This document shows, piece by piece, positions 21,901-32,918 of a stretch of DNA of 64,000 nucleotides. The DNA lies in the NCBI GenBank assembly GCA_963989245.1, contig OZ022339.1, positions 55,035,295 to 55,099,294 of the forward strand, read 5' to 3'. Numbering within the stretch: the stretch's first letter is position 1; every line of letters starts with the position of its first letter. This DNA is from Nansenia antarctica (lineage: Eukaryota > Chordata > Actinopteri > Argentiniformes > Microstomatidae). Made by a program: the position numbers and the translations under genes. Below the pieces are notes generated by a model. The model saw only the letters and a program-made list of their open reading frames with translations. It did no database searches and was not told the origin of the DNA.

Positions 21901-24900
21901 AATTAGCCAGCTTATCATTATGGAGGCTTTATGGTTGTTTTAACTATTATTCTTTTAATGATACAAAAAAGTCTTGAATCAGAATCAGAATTTATTTTAC
22001 AGTACACAATAATACAAATCTTTGGCTGTGGTTCTTCAACATTAGCTTTGCAGCAAGGTACATAATCACAACAATACCATCACAATAATCACAAGTAAAT
22101 AAGTAAAGTAAGTAATGATAAGTAATAAAGTGATAAGTGATGGTAGTCGCACTACAGCAGAATTAAAGTGCAATCAATAGTGTAACATGCTGTGCAAACA
22201 CAAGTAAATAAGTAAAGTAAGTAATGATAAGTAATAAAGTGTAACATAAAGTGTAACATGTAAATAATAAAGTGTAAACAGTAATATGCTGTGCAAAGTT
22301 CAACAAGATGAAAATGAAAGTGTTCAGGTATTTCTCAAGTAGTCAGGTAGTGTGCAATTCCTGCATTCCTCCCGCGTGTTTCTCCTGCCGCTACAAACGG
22401 ACAGTCTTGTTCCGAGGTGCCTTTTTCTGAGGTGCCTTGTTCTGAGGCGCTGTGGAGTCTGGTGGGCACGGGCATGTGGTGTCTTTTGCCTCATCAGAAC
22501 AGAATTCTCTGATCTTGTCAAAGAGATACTTCTGTCTGTCCACGTCAAGTCCGGGTGGGGCTTGCACAGGAAGATCACCTCTGGGGGGCTTGACATCAGT
22601 GCGTTTCAGTAGCTGAAACTCGACTGGTTCTGCGTCGTTGTATTCCCTGGCCATAACCACGCCAGGTCTCAGAGCATCAAAGCTGCAACAGACAGAAGAC
22701 AATACATTAAATTATTGCCCATAATAAATGAAATAATATTACCGCCATACCATGTTCATAAAATAAAATAGGTAATACATGACAATGAATTACCTGAAGT
22801 GCTGGTAACTCAGGCAATCAGGAGGTGGAGGGCAAGGCCAGGCACAGCAGTGTTTCCTCTATATGCATTTATTGGTGGCGGGCCGCCACGAATGAATTTC
22901 CTCCGCCACTAATTGATTCAGTCCACTAAGTGCACGATTTCTCCCCCCCCCCCCAAAAAAAAATCCACCTCTGAACATTTTAGCTGATTAAAATATATCT
23001 GATCCTAGATCAGCGCTATAATGGATGTTGACTAAAAGTGCACCTAAATCCACGCCCATCTCTCTCTAACCGCTGATCCAAAATCAGATTAATGACATTA
23101 AACATTCAGTTTAATTAATTAAATTTAATTTAATTTAATTAAACATACGTGACACAAGGGCTACTCCGGATTGGTCTAAATGTGAACCATCTAAAACAGT
23201 GTTTCTCAACCCTCTCCTCGGGGCGCCCTGAGAAACACTGATCTAAAAGATACAAAAAGCTGATCTAGCTAGCTAGGTGCACAAATAAGATATCACGTTA
23301 AATAACTTCGAAAAATTAAACGAAAACAGCGACAGATGGATGGATTTTTCAAGAAAAAAGATGTCCCAGACACTTCAAACATTGCTGAAGCTAGCAGTGG
23401 CTATGAGCGATCCGAAACTGCATGGCTGGCAGGAGCAAAGGAGCTAGGTGGTGGATCAGCTAACAACGTTTATGGTGGGCGAGTTCATCGAGGCTGTTCG
23501 CACCTGCACCAAATATGTCCCAATGTGTGCACTCGAAACAGCCTCTCAGAGTATCAGTGGCAGTTGCAGTCCAGGACTTAACAGGTTTGGGTGTCGTATT
23601 GCAGGATTTAAGTTTCTGTCTATATTTCGGGACGAGGAGCAGCATGGCATGGTCGGACCTTCCCAGCGGTGCCCTCGGGAACGAACGGTAAGCCTCGTTG
23701 ATTGTAACGTAGCAGTGGTCTAGTATGTTAGCTCCTCTGCTGGGGCATGATGACACCTGTTGTTTGTAATTGGGAAGTTCGGTGTGCAGGTTGGTGTGAT
23801 TAAAATCGCCGAGCACAATAACTGCTGCGTCGGGATTAGAGTTTTCCACAGAGGAGATGTAGGTAATACTTGGGACATTGCAATTGAAATTGCGTTCAAA
23901 GTAAAACACACACACACACACACGCAAATATTGACAGTAGAGCTTGGCTTGATAGTGTATATCCCCACTGTGCTGGGTCGCCTCCACACCTGGCACCACA
24001 GGGGCCCGTTAATAAGACTGCTGTCTGTGGATTAGTTCGAAAAAAAAATTGTCCAATACAACGTTGTAGTTGTTTAGTACAAATGGGTCTATAGCAGCTA
24101 GGTAACATTAGTCCTGTATCAGAGTTGTGTTGTTGGGTCTTGTACAGTTGCTCAAAATGCAGATAAGAGAAAGTATAGGCTAATATCAAACAACAATCCT
24201 AGAGATGACTAACTCAAACGTACGTTGTTTTGAGCGCGCGTGCGCGTTTCATGCGCGTGCACGAGGGGGGAAAATTTGCGCGTGCACTACGCGCGCGGAC
24301 AGGGCTATCCGCCACTAATGTAAAAATTCCTGGAGGAAACACTGCACAGTACCACAGCATGAAGTTGTTCTGAACAGTAAAAAGAAAAAATCAAACACAG
24401 TTAGCTAGCTGTACACGGTATCAACAACACAACTTATAAGAACAGCATAATGTGCTATGCGATTGTTTTAGAAAGTCTTACGTAATACCACACATAACTT
24501 ACTAGCTAATGCTAGCTAGCTAACACGGCTAGCCCAACCCAAGTAACAAAAGAAAAACAGTTAACTAACTGTACACAGTAGCAACAACACAACTTATAAG
24601 AACAGCATGTGCTATGCGATTGTTTTAGAAAGTCTTTAAAAAGGCAATACGACGACACAGAACATACTAGCTAATGTTAGCTAGCTAACGCGGCTAACCC
24701 AACACAAACAAACAAAGGAGTGTAGGCTACTTACCCAAAAGCAGAAAGTGTTGTGGTATGTTGATCCCGTGAAATCCGTATGTTGTCCTAGTAAAGTTTC
24801 GTTTCTTGGGGACTTTCTTTGTGCCTTCAGTCATTACTGAACAATTCATTGAGCTAAGCAGTGTTCATCGATGTACAAACTCGAAATACATTCTCAATGA

Positions 24901-26648
24901 AAACATTGAAACACGGCGCCCTTTGTGTCCCTCCCCCTTGAGCGAGCTTAACAGCCAATCACACCCAAGTGAAAGCATACATGTTATTTCAGCCCACCCC
25001 CTCAAGCGCATCGGAAAAGCATGACAAACAAGCTCATTTTGTTGATAGATTATACTTATTTAATTAACGTAAAACTGTTAGGAAAAATAAAGAGTGGGTA
25101 CTTCAAAGCTTCAAGTTGAATGTTAGCTAAAAAAAAACGAAATTCTGACTTTTAGGTCAGAAATAGTTTGAAGACTGATTTGATGTATTTCTGTTTTGCG
25201 CCAGGTAACTCCAAATACGCTATTGTGTCACATATGGCATCATACATCCTAGAATGAGTTCAAACGCCCCATCTAGAAACAGGACAAAATGTGATGCAAC
25301 ACTTAAGGTAGGTTCAGTATAAAAACTAGATAATCCAACCAGCATTAAGCTCAACTATTATCTTTGCATTTAGTAGACTACTTTAGAGGACGGTACTCTG
25401 ACTATTTTGAGAAGTAGCTTGCTAGCCATGACAAACGCCATGACGATACACTGCACCAAGCCGGTGCAGCCACCCTATTGGACACTTGATTCAGTACCTA
25501 GGAAAAAACTAAAGTGAAAGACTGCACTATCAGCCGATATAATCCTAGAAATATTGGATATACAGCAGGGGAAATAAGTATTCAACACTCAATAGCAACA
25601 ATTTTTTAATTCAACATATTATTGTTGAATCCTCATTATTATCCTCCTCATTGTTTACATTACAGCTATTCACTTCAACTGGACTGGAGTGTCTGGTCTA
25701 AATTTCATTTATATTATTATATATTATATTAGAATATTATTTCCCCCACTCTATCTGTAACAGCCCAGAAATTTCATATCGGTACATCCCTAGGGTCAAC
25801 ATTGAGTGTTTTCAAAAAACATAATTATTTAATTTATTATTAAATACTTACTTGGGATTTGACAGCATTTGTCACTGCAGTAGCGGCATCCACCAGATCC
25901 CTGGTCCTGGACTTACTAACATCCAGGTTAAATCTCTGCGCATTTACAAACGCGTAAAATGCTCCTCCATAGCTTATGTCCACAGCTACTTCCCCATACC
26001 CTGGCACTGCAACAATTATATCTGACAAAAAAGAGATGTACTGTGTGTTAAGGTACTGTAGGTGTACTGGAGGTGTAGGGTTGGAGTCTCTACAGTGTAC
26101 ACACCCCCAGTGTTCTTTTACATTTCATTCCTTTCATACAACCTTTCTAAAATACACAAAAATGTAGTACCTGTAGCAAATGCAAATGCTGGAACACTAT
26201 GGAATCTCACACCTCCGGTTTTACCATCAGAATATTCAACAAAGGCCTTAACCAGGCCGCAGGGACAGTGGATGTTCACTTCCGTCTCTGGCGATTGCGG
26301 CTCTTTGACGAGTTTGTAGTCAACAGCGAACCGTCCAAGTGCAATGACGGCGTGGCCACACATGGTGCTGTAACCTTCATTGTGCATGAAAAGAACCCCC
26401 AGGTCGGCCTCGGGCATCTCGCTCTCCACAATCAGGGCGCCATACATGTCATAGTGGCCCCGCGGCTCCAGCATCAACACCCTCCTCAGATGGTCCAGGT
26501 GCTCCTTCACGTAGCGCCGTTTGGATAGCACACTGTTGCCCTGTACCTCCGGGTACCCTTTGAGGATAATGCGCAACGGCTCTCCACCCGTGTGCATATC
26601 AACCACAGACAACACAGTCCCTTCGTGGGGTGGAAGCAGCAACTCCAT
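18978..26648 (-). CDS. l3hypdh: l3hypdh, trans-L-3-hydroxyproline dehydratase
   Basis: Proline-racemase-family enzyme that dehydrates trans-3-hydroxy-L-proline to delta-1-pyrroline-2-carboxylate. Exons on the - strand: 26648-26171 (start ATG), 26021-25852, 21398-21276, 20826-20689, 19103-18978 (stop TAG). Total 1035 nt, 344 residues, all junctions in phase and all GT-AG; the human protein is about 354. The start chosen is the methionine before ELLLPPHEG; an upstream in-frame ATG would add only a Phe-rich stretch. Motifs: VVDMHTGGEPLR near residue 15, STMCGHAV with catalytic Cys97, DISYGGAFYAFV, and DRSPTGSGVTAR with Thr263. Thr in place of the second racemase Cys is the family signature of a dehydratase. 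Tail HYSGVASFV...HGFLLK is typical. Neighbouring daam1 is on the opposite strand, tail to tail, as expected from vertebrate synteny. Introns are filled with mobile DNA. Confidence 0.95.
19465..20639 (+). mobile_element. Tc1/mariner transposon, decayed copy in l3hypdh intron 4
   Basis: Right end GGAGTGCACTG followed by TA; shares its inner TIR (AAAAGAAG, AAAATGCTTC) and interior with the element at 6556-7452. Transposase pieces readable near the 3' end: QAWLSITREDTQRLVGSMGF, the usual Tc1 C-terminal region, plus RFQSN (catalytic D-E region) upstream, with many stops. The left TIR was not found. Inserted antisense to l3hypdh between its last two exons. Confidence 0.7.
21960..22325 (-). repeat. 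Probable LINE 3' tail and low-complexity sequence
   Basis: AATCAGAATCAGAATTTATT at 21978-21997 reads on the - strand as a TTCTGATTCTGATT tail of the kind that ends Rex1-like fish LINEs. It is followed by AAGTAAATAAGTAAAGTAAG-type repeats, present twice. 5'-truncated, no coding part. Confidence 0.4.
23197..23240. mobile_element. 44-bp hAT mini-element
   Basis: Begins CAGTGTTTCTCA and ends TGAGAAACACTG, flanked by perfect 8-bp repeats ATCTAAAA (23189-23196, 23241-23248). It consists of little more than two inverted ends around a GC-rich centre, and lies inside the larger hAT at 22848-24344. Confidence 0.75.
23460..23990 (-). mobile_element. LINE endonuclease-domain fragment
   Basis: The - strand frame reads DAAVIVLGDFNHTNLHTELP, then NILDHCYVTINEAYRSFPRA and PLGRSDHAMLLLVPKYRQKL, the C-terminal half of the APE endonuclease of L2/CR1/Rex-type fish LINEs. 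It is cut at both ends, so it is a 3'-truncated piece, probably retained after later rearrangement of the host hAT. Confidence 0.7.
24395..24700. repeat. Direct duplication, two copies of about 150 bp
   Basis: Blocks beginning at about 24398 and 24558 both read CAGTTARCTARCTGTACAC, AACAACACAACTTATAAGAA, TATGCGATTGTTTTAGAAAG and end in GCTAGCTAAC-type words. Copies differ by small indels. Confidence 0.85.
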
Positions 26649-26699
26649 CTCAAAGAAAAAAGAAAGAAAAAAATACATTAAAGGTACACTTCACCAATT

Positions 26700-27247
26700 T
26701 TAACATGTACATTAATTATCTGCAGCACTAGACCAGTGTCTATACATATGTGAAAACAGCAATTTTCCAAAGATCCTAAGGAAATTACCCGCTATAATGT
26801 CATTGGGGGTAAATTACTATGGAGCAATATGTTGTAGCTACACTCTCAGGGTGAGACAATATGGCAGGCTACAACGTGTCGCTCCGCCTCTGCTGTGCGG
26901 AGGGACACAGTAATGCGTACTTCCATAGAAGAAATAAATTCCACCACAGAGTAATGGATTGAATGTTAATTTGACTTCAAAGTGATTCAAAATCAAATCA
27001 GCTTTGATGGACTGACACCCCTTTTAATAGTTGTAGCCTAAGTGTCGTGGAGTTTTCTAATCTAATTTGTTGTGACACAGTTTGATCATCTACTGAATTA
27101 TCTTTGTTATATTTCATTTTAATTTACAAAAACATACATAAATGCACTGTAAAAAGCATTCTTAAAACATGTAACACTATTAGAGAACCCCCTAAACGTT
27201 CTGGTTGCCAAATACTGTAATTTTCTGTATTTTCCAGTCGTGGTCGT
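26700..27247. other. Upstream region of l3hypdh, no promoter element recognised
   Basis: About 550 bp 5' of the l3hypdh start. No TATA box or CpG-rich core that I can support; the first exon itself is moderately GC-rich. Confidence 0.35.
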
Positions 27248-27935
27248 TAGGGCTGGGTTCAAAAAATCGATTTCCCGATTCTGAATCGATCTTCATTAAA
27301 TGAGCGATTATCGATTCATAAATCCCGAGATCGATCTTTCACGTTTTTTTTTCTTTTTTTTTTCTTTTCCTCAAGCAGTAATGAAGGGCTTTAGTTTCAT
27401 GGACATTATGGTTTACAATGTGTGTTTTTGTTCCCCAAAATACCCTCATCTATTGCACTATTTTCGTTTGAGTTTTGCACATTTTTATTTTGTATATATA
27501 AACCCCTCAAAAAACGTTCGGAAACGCTTTTTTTGTTGATTATTACCGGTAGGCTATGTTTGTAGCCCCTTTATTTACATCGGCTGCAGTAAAGCACGTT
27601 AAAAAGCACTTTTTGTAGTTGCAAAATGTTGGTCAATGATGTTCATATGTTCCAATAAAATGTGTTCCAATAAAAAGTACATTCATGTAACTGCTTTGGA
27701 GTCAATTCATTGATATGTTTAACAATGCTACATGTTATAGGGTTCCTTGAACCATTTATAGCATTAATTCTGAGAATCTCTTTCATATTCAAGCAAAAAA
27801 TGTATATTTTAACTAGATCGAATCGGAATCGAATCGAATCGAATCGAATCGTGAATCGAATCGAATCGTGAGCTCACTGAGCTGGTGAATCGGAATCGAA
27901 TCGTTTTGGGAAATCAGTGGCGATACCCAGCCCTA
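27248..27935. mobile_element. hAT-type non-autonomous element with (AATCG)n array
   Basis: Ends TAGGGCTGGGTTC and GATACCCAGCCCTA, perfect 8-bp duplication GTGGTCGT (27240-27247, 27936-27943). The inside contains palindromic ATCGATT words at the left and about ten GAATC/AATCG pentamers at about 27820-27900. No transposase. Confidence 0.8.
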
Positions 27936-28469
27936 GTGGTCGTCATCCCCCAATCTTTTTCAATGTGATATATTCACAAGAGGAAACCAACCTGCAGGTT
28001 GAGTGGAACTACACACCCATGCTGCTTATTACAAAGCTAACTAGAACATCTGATTCTGAAATTCAAGGATACAAGGTCGGCGTTCACTGGTGAAATAAAT
28101 TATTAGTAAATAATATCTTACTGTGTGAGTCAGACAGACGGAAACTAGACAAAACTAAATAAAATAGACACTAGACAACTGCAACAAACAACAAGAAAAG
28201 CAACCACAACCACATGGCTTGAAATGATGGTGGTGACAAAACTACTGAACATAGGAATCAATAGACTACATGTCAAGAAAAGATTCATGATAGATCCCAC
28301 AAAAGTGTCCCTTCAGTGTCCCAGTGTGATACTCTTCGACACTGCAATCCGCACTTTAGGCTACACCCTGCTGCTACAGATTCCTGCTGCAATATATTCT
28401 CCCTATGTTATTAGGGCGCAAGTTATTGTTTTTGTTGTTTCTATTATTATTCAGCCTCTGTTGTATGAA

Positions 28470-30275
28470 AAATGACCATGACTCCCACAAACATAGACCC
28501 CAGGTCATACCCTCACAACAAATCTGACGCCAAAGTTCCAGAAGGGGGCACTATAGTAAAACATTGAAGTTTTCAACTTTGAGAAGCCATAACTTTAAAA
28601 GAAAATATTCTTCAAATATACTGTATGTCTGATCGACATGAAACTGGGTACATAAGAAGTATGAACCAGTCCCTAACAGGTTTGATAACAAGTTCCCAAG
28701 TCAAAAAATGTAATATGCAATATGCAAATGAGGTGATGTCGACCATATTTATGCAAATCAATGTGAAACTTGGTGAGCCTCAAGACAGTAGTATGACAAT
28801 GGCTGTGTTCGAAATGGCATACTAGCATACTACTCATACTAGATATGACGTAGATTTGAGTATGCGAGAGCGTTCACACTGTACAGTATGTGAAATTTGA
28901 GTATGTGAGAAATCTAGTATGTATTAGATTTTGCTGAATATTTGAGTATGCCATGACTGGACACTACTGGGATTACTAAATCCCCAAAATGCATTGAGCG
29001 TCTCTTCAGTCTCGTCAAACTGCGTCATACAGCTGTTGTTTACAGTCCGAAAGCACGTCTCTTCAGTCTCGTGAAACTGCAATGGCAGACGGCGAAGCGG
29101 CAGGAGCTCGACAAGTTATATTCTATATTAGATATATGTATATTGTATTGTACAAGTTAGATTGATGTTAGTTTGATGATTAAAGATTAATTTATTAATG
29201 AGTCTGTCAGTGTTCTGATGCTATAAAAGATTAAGAAGATCCTCAATTTCTCTCATCTCACATCATAATATAGACTATAGTCTACTGGGGGCTAGTAAGT
29301 GAGCTAGCTAACAAGTTAAGGTAGGGCTACTTACTTCGGGGTGATAAATAATGTACATCTGAATCAAGTAGGCCTACCGCATACGACGAGCTGATTGCCT
29401 CCGTCGTCTGGTAAGAGGCATGTTGGTTGGATAAAGTTGTATTAGTAGGCTAAATGATCAATGATAAAGCCCAGTCACGAATGGTCCAAGTATTGTAGCT
29501 TCAGATGAAGGAACAAGTTGTTTTTCTTTTACCAACTGCTAAGACAACAATATAGTATAGTTACTTTAGCTAGCTAAAGATATTGGCCCCCCAAATCATT
29601 TTACAACTTAGTTCTGTCAAAGCAGTAAAGCCAAGGTATCTACTGGTAACTAAGGTAACGTAGCTAGCGAACAGAAGTGGGGGGGGAAACTTCAGATCAG
29701 ATATATAAACTGTTTATTTTGACAAACTGGATGCATTTTGGGAATATATATGGTTACTTTCTCACCTGAAGACATATTAAAACTTCATAAAATGACATGT
29801 TAACTAGAGCCAAAATTACAGCTTTTAGCCAATGGAGGTTTAAAATGGAGGATTTAAAATCCCAGCTGCCGGCCGGTGCGAAACGCATTCTGGGAGGCAG
29901 TATGCTGCAGTGTAAACAGTCGGGTGGCTTCATATACTTCATATACTTCATATACTTATTATGAATTTAGTATGCAGTATACTCATTGAGTATGCTAGTA
30001 TGCAGTAGTAGCCTATGCCATTTCGAACAATGTGTACCAAATTCCAACATGATTGGAAAAACATGTCACTCAATATTCTGCATAATTTCCAACAAAAATA
30101 ACAGTTTTCTGAGGGCAAATTCATACTTAAAAAAATACACAGCTACATGCAAATTAGGGCTATGTCAGTCATTGTTAGTCGAATCAATCTCAGTTAGTGT
30201 GCTTTGAGACAGTGTCATAATAACATAGATGTGTAGCATGCACCCTTAACTGCCGCTTGCAGCTATATTTGTTTT
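28470..30275 (+). repeat. Older interspersed repeat interrupted by a TIR element
   Basis: Left part 28470-28805 (GAAGTTTTCAACTTTGAGAA, GCCATAACTTT) and right part 30030-30275 (ends CCGCTTGCAGCTATATTTG) resemble the two sides of one fish interspersed repeat, separated by the element at 28806-30029. Assignment from memory of fish repeats, so modest confidence. Confidence 0.4.
28806..30029. mobile_element. TIR element (TGTTCGAAATGGCATA ends)
   Basis: Left end TGTTCGAAATGGCATACT, right end inverted TGTTCGAAATGGCATAGG. Subterminal regions are rich in inverted ATACTAGCATACT/AGTATGCTAGTAT words and can fold extensively. No transposase seen and the target duplication is unclear. Confidence 0.65.
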
Positions 30276-30444
30276 TATTATATTTGATTTGAGACCTGGG
30301 CTGCCTCAAGCATTTCGTTGCATTGTAGGCTATATTACTTGTATTCCATGTAATAATACATCAACTTGAACTGAACTGAGCCTCCCACATGAATCTCAAA
30401 TTGCTGAAATGTTTTAGTCCGTGCCGTCACCATCGCGCAACAGG

Positions 30445-30452
30445 TATAAAAA
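30445..30452 (+). promoter_or_regulatory. TATA box, candidate promoter
   Basis: TATAAAAA in GC-rich surroundings (GTATAAAAAGGCGC), about 115 bases upstream of the ATG at 30564. Spacing fits a core promoter starting near 30475. Confidence 0.4.
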
Positions 30453-30563
30453 GGCGCTGATTAAAATTGATCTCCTCAAAGAAAGACTGTCATAGTCATC
30501 GGTATCGTAGCTGGGACTTCTGTCCAGCAATGTACTGAGTCTGCTGACACACATAACGTGAAA

Positions 30564-30800
30564 ATGCACGGTCAACTCTTAATTGTGAGTCGAAGTTTGC
30601 CATGTTCTAGCCGCTGTTTCCCTTTTGCACAAGCCTACTATTATTTAAGTTTACATTTGACACAAATGTTCTCACATTTCGTGTAGGCTGCATTAACAGT
30701 ACTATGTGTGATTTGGAGTTCTCCTTACCTTCCTGAAGAGAGACTTTACACGAAACAACTTGACTTCCAGGTCACGGGGTTCGAACGTCCTTCAAAATAA
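30564..30800 (+). CDS. Possible two-exon small secreted peptide
   Basis: ATG at 30564; a 21-nt first exon ends at 30584 before GTGAGT; an acceptor TGTAG at 30682-30686 opens a second exon that stops with TAA at 30798-30800. The predicted 44-residue product starts MHGQLLIAALTVLCVIWSSP, a credible signal peptide, followed by a short charged tail. A TATA box precedes it. No family recognised. The intron is only 102 nt, and the frame is short enough to be chance. The true second exon might instead continue by splicing. Confidence 0.3.
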
Positions 30801-30889
30801 GAGCGCGGACCTGTACATTAATTATGAAGGACAATAAGACCAATTACTAACATGAGATTCATTTGAATAATAATTAAATAATTATGAAT

Positions 30890-31004
30890 CTGTCCCAATA
30901 CTTTTGGTGCCATGAAATGGCACATAATTCTTTTGTAGTAAACCTTTGGAATTTTGTGCCAAAAGAAGAAAAAATGCTTCACTGTCCCAGTAATGAGGGC
31001 ACTG
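30890..31004. mobile_element. Solo end of the Tc1/mariner family seen at 6556 and 19465
   Basis: Contains the inner TIR (GCCAAAAGAAGAAAAAATGC) and ends GGGCACTG followed by TA. No matching left end found. Confidence 0.55.
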
Positions 31005-31279
31005 TATATCGGTGAACTAGCAGTTGCTAGGGGATGGTCAGGTGAACATTGTAGGGACATTTTTAAAATACAGTGCCTTTTCCGTCCCCAGTACAAATCA
31101 TGTTGTATTTTGTCTACATTTGGACAAATACTAATACCATTAGTTTTTTCATGTAGGCCTATAGTCAATTGTTATTTATTATGAATACAATGATTTGGGC
31201 TTCTAAGTTTTTTTTTTTTACATTTTAAAAGCTTTGGTTAAAGATGTAAATGGGATTTTGCCATGTCCCCCAATCCAAA

Positions 31280-31745
31280 TGTAACGATGGTCAAACAGGC
31301 AAACTTCTTTCAACCAACTCTTTTATTGATCTGCATGGAAGACATATAAAACACAATTCTTCCTCTGGTCTGCACCTCTTGTGAATATCGCGCCACGGAG
31401 ATCGGCGTTCAGCTGATCTTGAGATCGACGTGTCACGGCACCAGTGTAACGATGGTCAAACAGGCAAACTTCTTTCAACCAACTCTTTTTATTGATCTGC
31501 ATGGAAGACATATAAAACACAATTCTTCCTCTGGTCTGCAACTCTTGTGAACCCATTCAGACGGCAGCCATATTCTGGTTGTCCCACCGTGTATGTATAT
31601 TTCACATCAGGATAATTTGTTTACAGAAAGAACACAAATTTCCCTCAAACATTACAAATAACAATTACAAACAACATGTGGAGCAACATACCTGCATGGA
31701 AGACATATAAAACACAATTCTTCCTCTGGTCTGCAACTCTTGTGA
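31280..31745 (-). repeat. Duplicated LTR-like sequence, about three partial copies
   Basis: TGTAACGATGGTCAAACAGG opens copies at 31280 and 31445 (165-bp spacing), and the inner part (GGAAGACATATAAAACACAA) recurs a third time at about 31696. On the - strand the block has AATAAA and ends ...CATCGTTACA, as an LTR 3' end would. No coding region is attached, so LTR identity is inferred. Confidence 0.45.
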
Positions 31746-31963
31746 ATCTGCGCATTCAAAATAACATACAATAAATGTTCTGTTTCACATCATCACAATA
31801 CATCACATCATCACAATACATGTAAAAACAAACAGCACAGTACTACACCAACATTTTCACCCTACATTACAAGATTCTCCACACAAACAACAAAACACGA
31901 GGAGCATTTTACATCGCGCACATACCAGTGGCGGCTGGTGCTAAACAAATTTGGTGGGGCACA

Positions 31964-32075
31964 GCAGTGTTTCCTCCAGGATTTTTCACATTAGTGGCGG
32001 GGGGGTCCTCTTTCGCGCGTATGGCGCGCGCGTTTTTTTTCCCCGCGTGCACGATTTTTTTTCCCCCGTGTACAG
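31964..32075. mobile_element. hAT end fragment related to 22848-24344
   Basis: CAGTGTTTCCTCCAGGATTT followed by ATTAGTGGCGG and a CpG-rich GCGCGCG tract, the same layout as the ends of the hAT at 22848-24344. Only one end found. Confidence 0.5.
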
Positions 32076-32918
32076 AGTCGTGTGTGTGAGAGACGGAGAG
32101 ATTGAGATGATGATAATGAGGAAACTTTATGAAAAAACAACACATCACACTAGTGTAATAGCATCAAACAAAGCATTTTCTTGTTAATATATACATATTC
32201 TACCCTAAATAGTTCACAAAAGAAGTACAACATTCATAGAAAAATAATGGTGTGATTCAGAAAATGGTACAACAGCATTGAGGTACTGTTTGTTACACTT
32301 TGAGTTTGCTAAGCATTCGCCTTTGCTTTAAAGCCATTGTCAGTGATATTTTCACTATTTTCAAACAATGAAATATACCCTTTGGTAATGATAAATAAGA
32401 CTTCTAAATGCTATAATGAGAGTGGAACCATTAAGGTATCATCATAGCCAAAGCCGTTACGGACTAATTGTGGTCACAGGAACTTCGTAAACAAATTATG
32501 CATAGCTTCAAATCATGTTAAAAACATAATGCGTGACATGTCATGGAATGGCATTCCTTGAGCGATACAGATATGCCATACAATCAAGTGCTATTTGCAT
32601 GATACATTCTCATCTGCGTGCAAAATCTCCATGTTCCCTTCCTGCTGGAGAGGCTGCATCAAGTCCAGAAACACTATTGGACAGGGTTCCAAATTGCGTC
32701 TTCTGCTATTAGTATTTTATGGGTTGCCTGTTTGGCGAGATTCCCATGCACCTTTTCAAAATGGGAATACCAGATCTTAGAAAGTGGCTGAGCCAGAAGT
32801 GCATAAAAGGCGTGGAGCGCAAGGAATAGGCCCCTAGTTGACTAACATGTTTAATTGCATTGAGTGTTCATTTTTGGCATTTGCTGGTGGTTGAGGGGGG
32901 CTTCTTCCCTCCTCACAC
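32076..32918. other. Non-coding, nothing identified
   Basis: AT-rich sequence with no supported frame, repeat or motif on either strand. Confidence 0.4.

Larger units (their letters stand above)
22848..24344 (+). mobile_element. hAT DNA transposon inserted in an exon, itself hit by a LINE fragment
   Basis: Ends CAGTGTTTCCTCTA and GGAGGAAACACTG. Both subterminal parts contain GGCGG...CGCCACTAAT-type sequence and the right one is unusually CpG-rich (GCGCGCGTGCGCGTTT). The flanks share only CACAG, so the 8-bp duplication is imperfect. At 23336 a frame opens with MDGFFKKKDVPDTSNIAEAS, like the start of a hAT/ZMYM-type transposase. It is cut off at about 23450 by - strand LINE sequence. Confidence 0.65.
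22394..24834 (-). pseudogene. Unrecognised coding segment in l3hypdh intron 2, one exon split by a hAT
   Basis: Three - strand segments look like exons. (1) 24834-24735 starts ATG, MTEGTKKVPKKRNFTRTTYG, donor GGTAAG. (2) 24369-24345 continued at 22842-22794, interrupted by the hAT; encodes YCAWPCPPPPDCLSYQHF with a GT donor. (3) from 22683 (after a CAG acceptor) to a stop near 22394, about 95 residues: FDALRPGVVMAREYNDAEPV, then EFQLLKRTDVKPPRGDLPVQ and a Lys/Pro-rich tail. Segments 2 and 3 join in phase; segment 1 to 2 does not join in phase, so a further exon, a wrong donor or a decayed gene must be assumed. I do not recognise the protein. It may be the C-terminal part of a transposon-encoded or transposon-derived protein. 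The intronic location and hAT break argue for a pseudogene. Confidence 0.4.
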
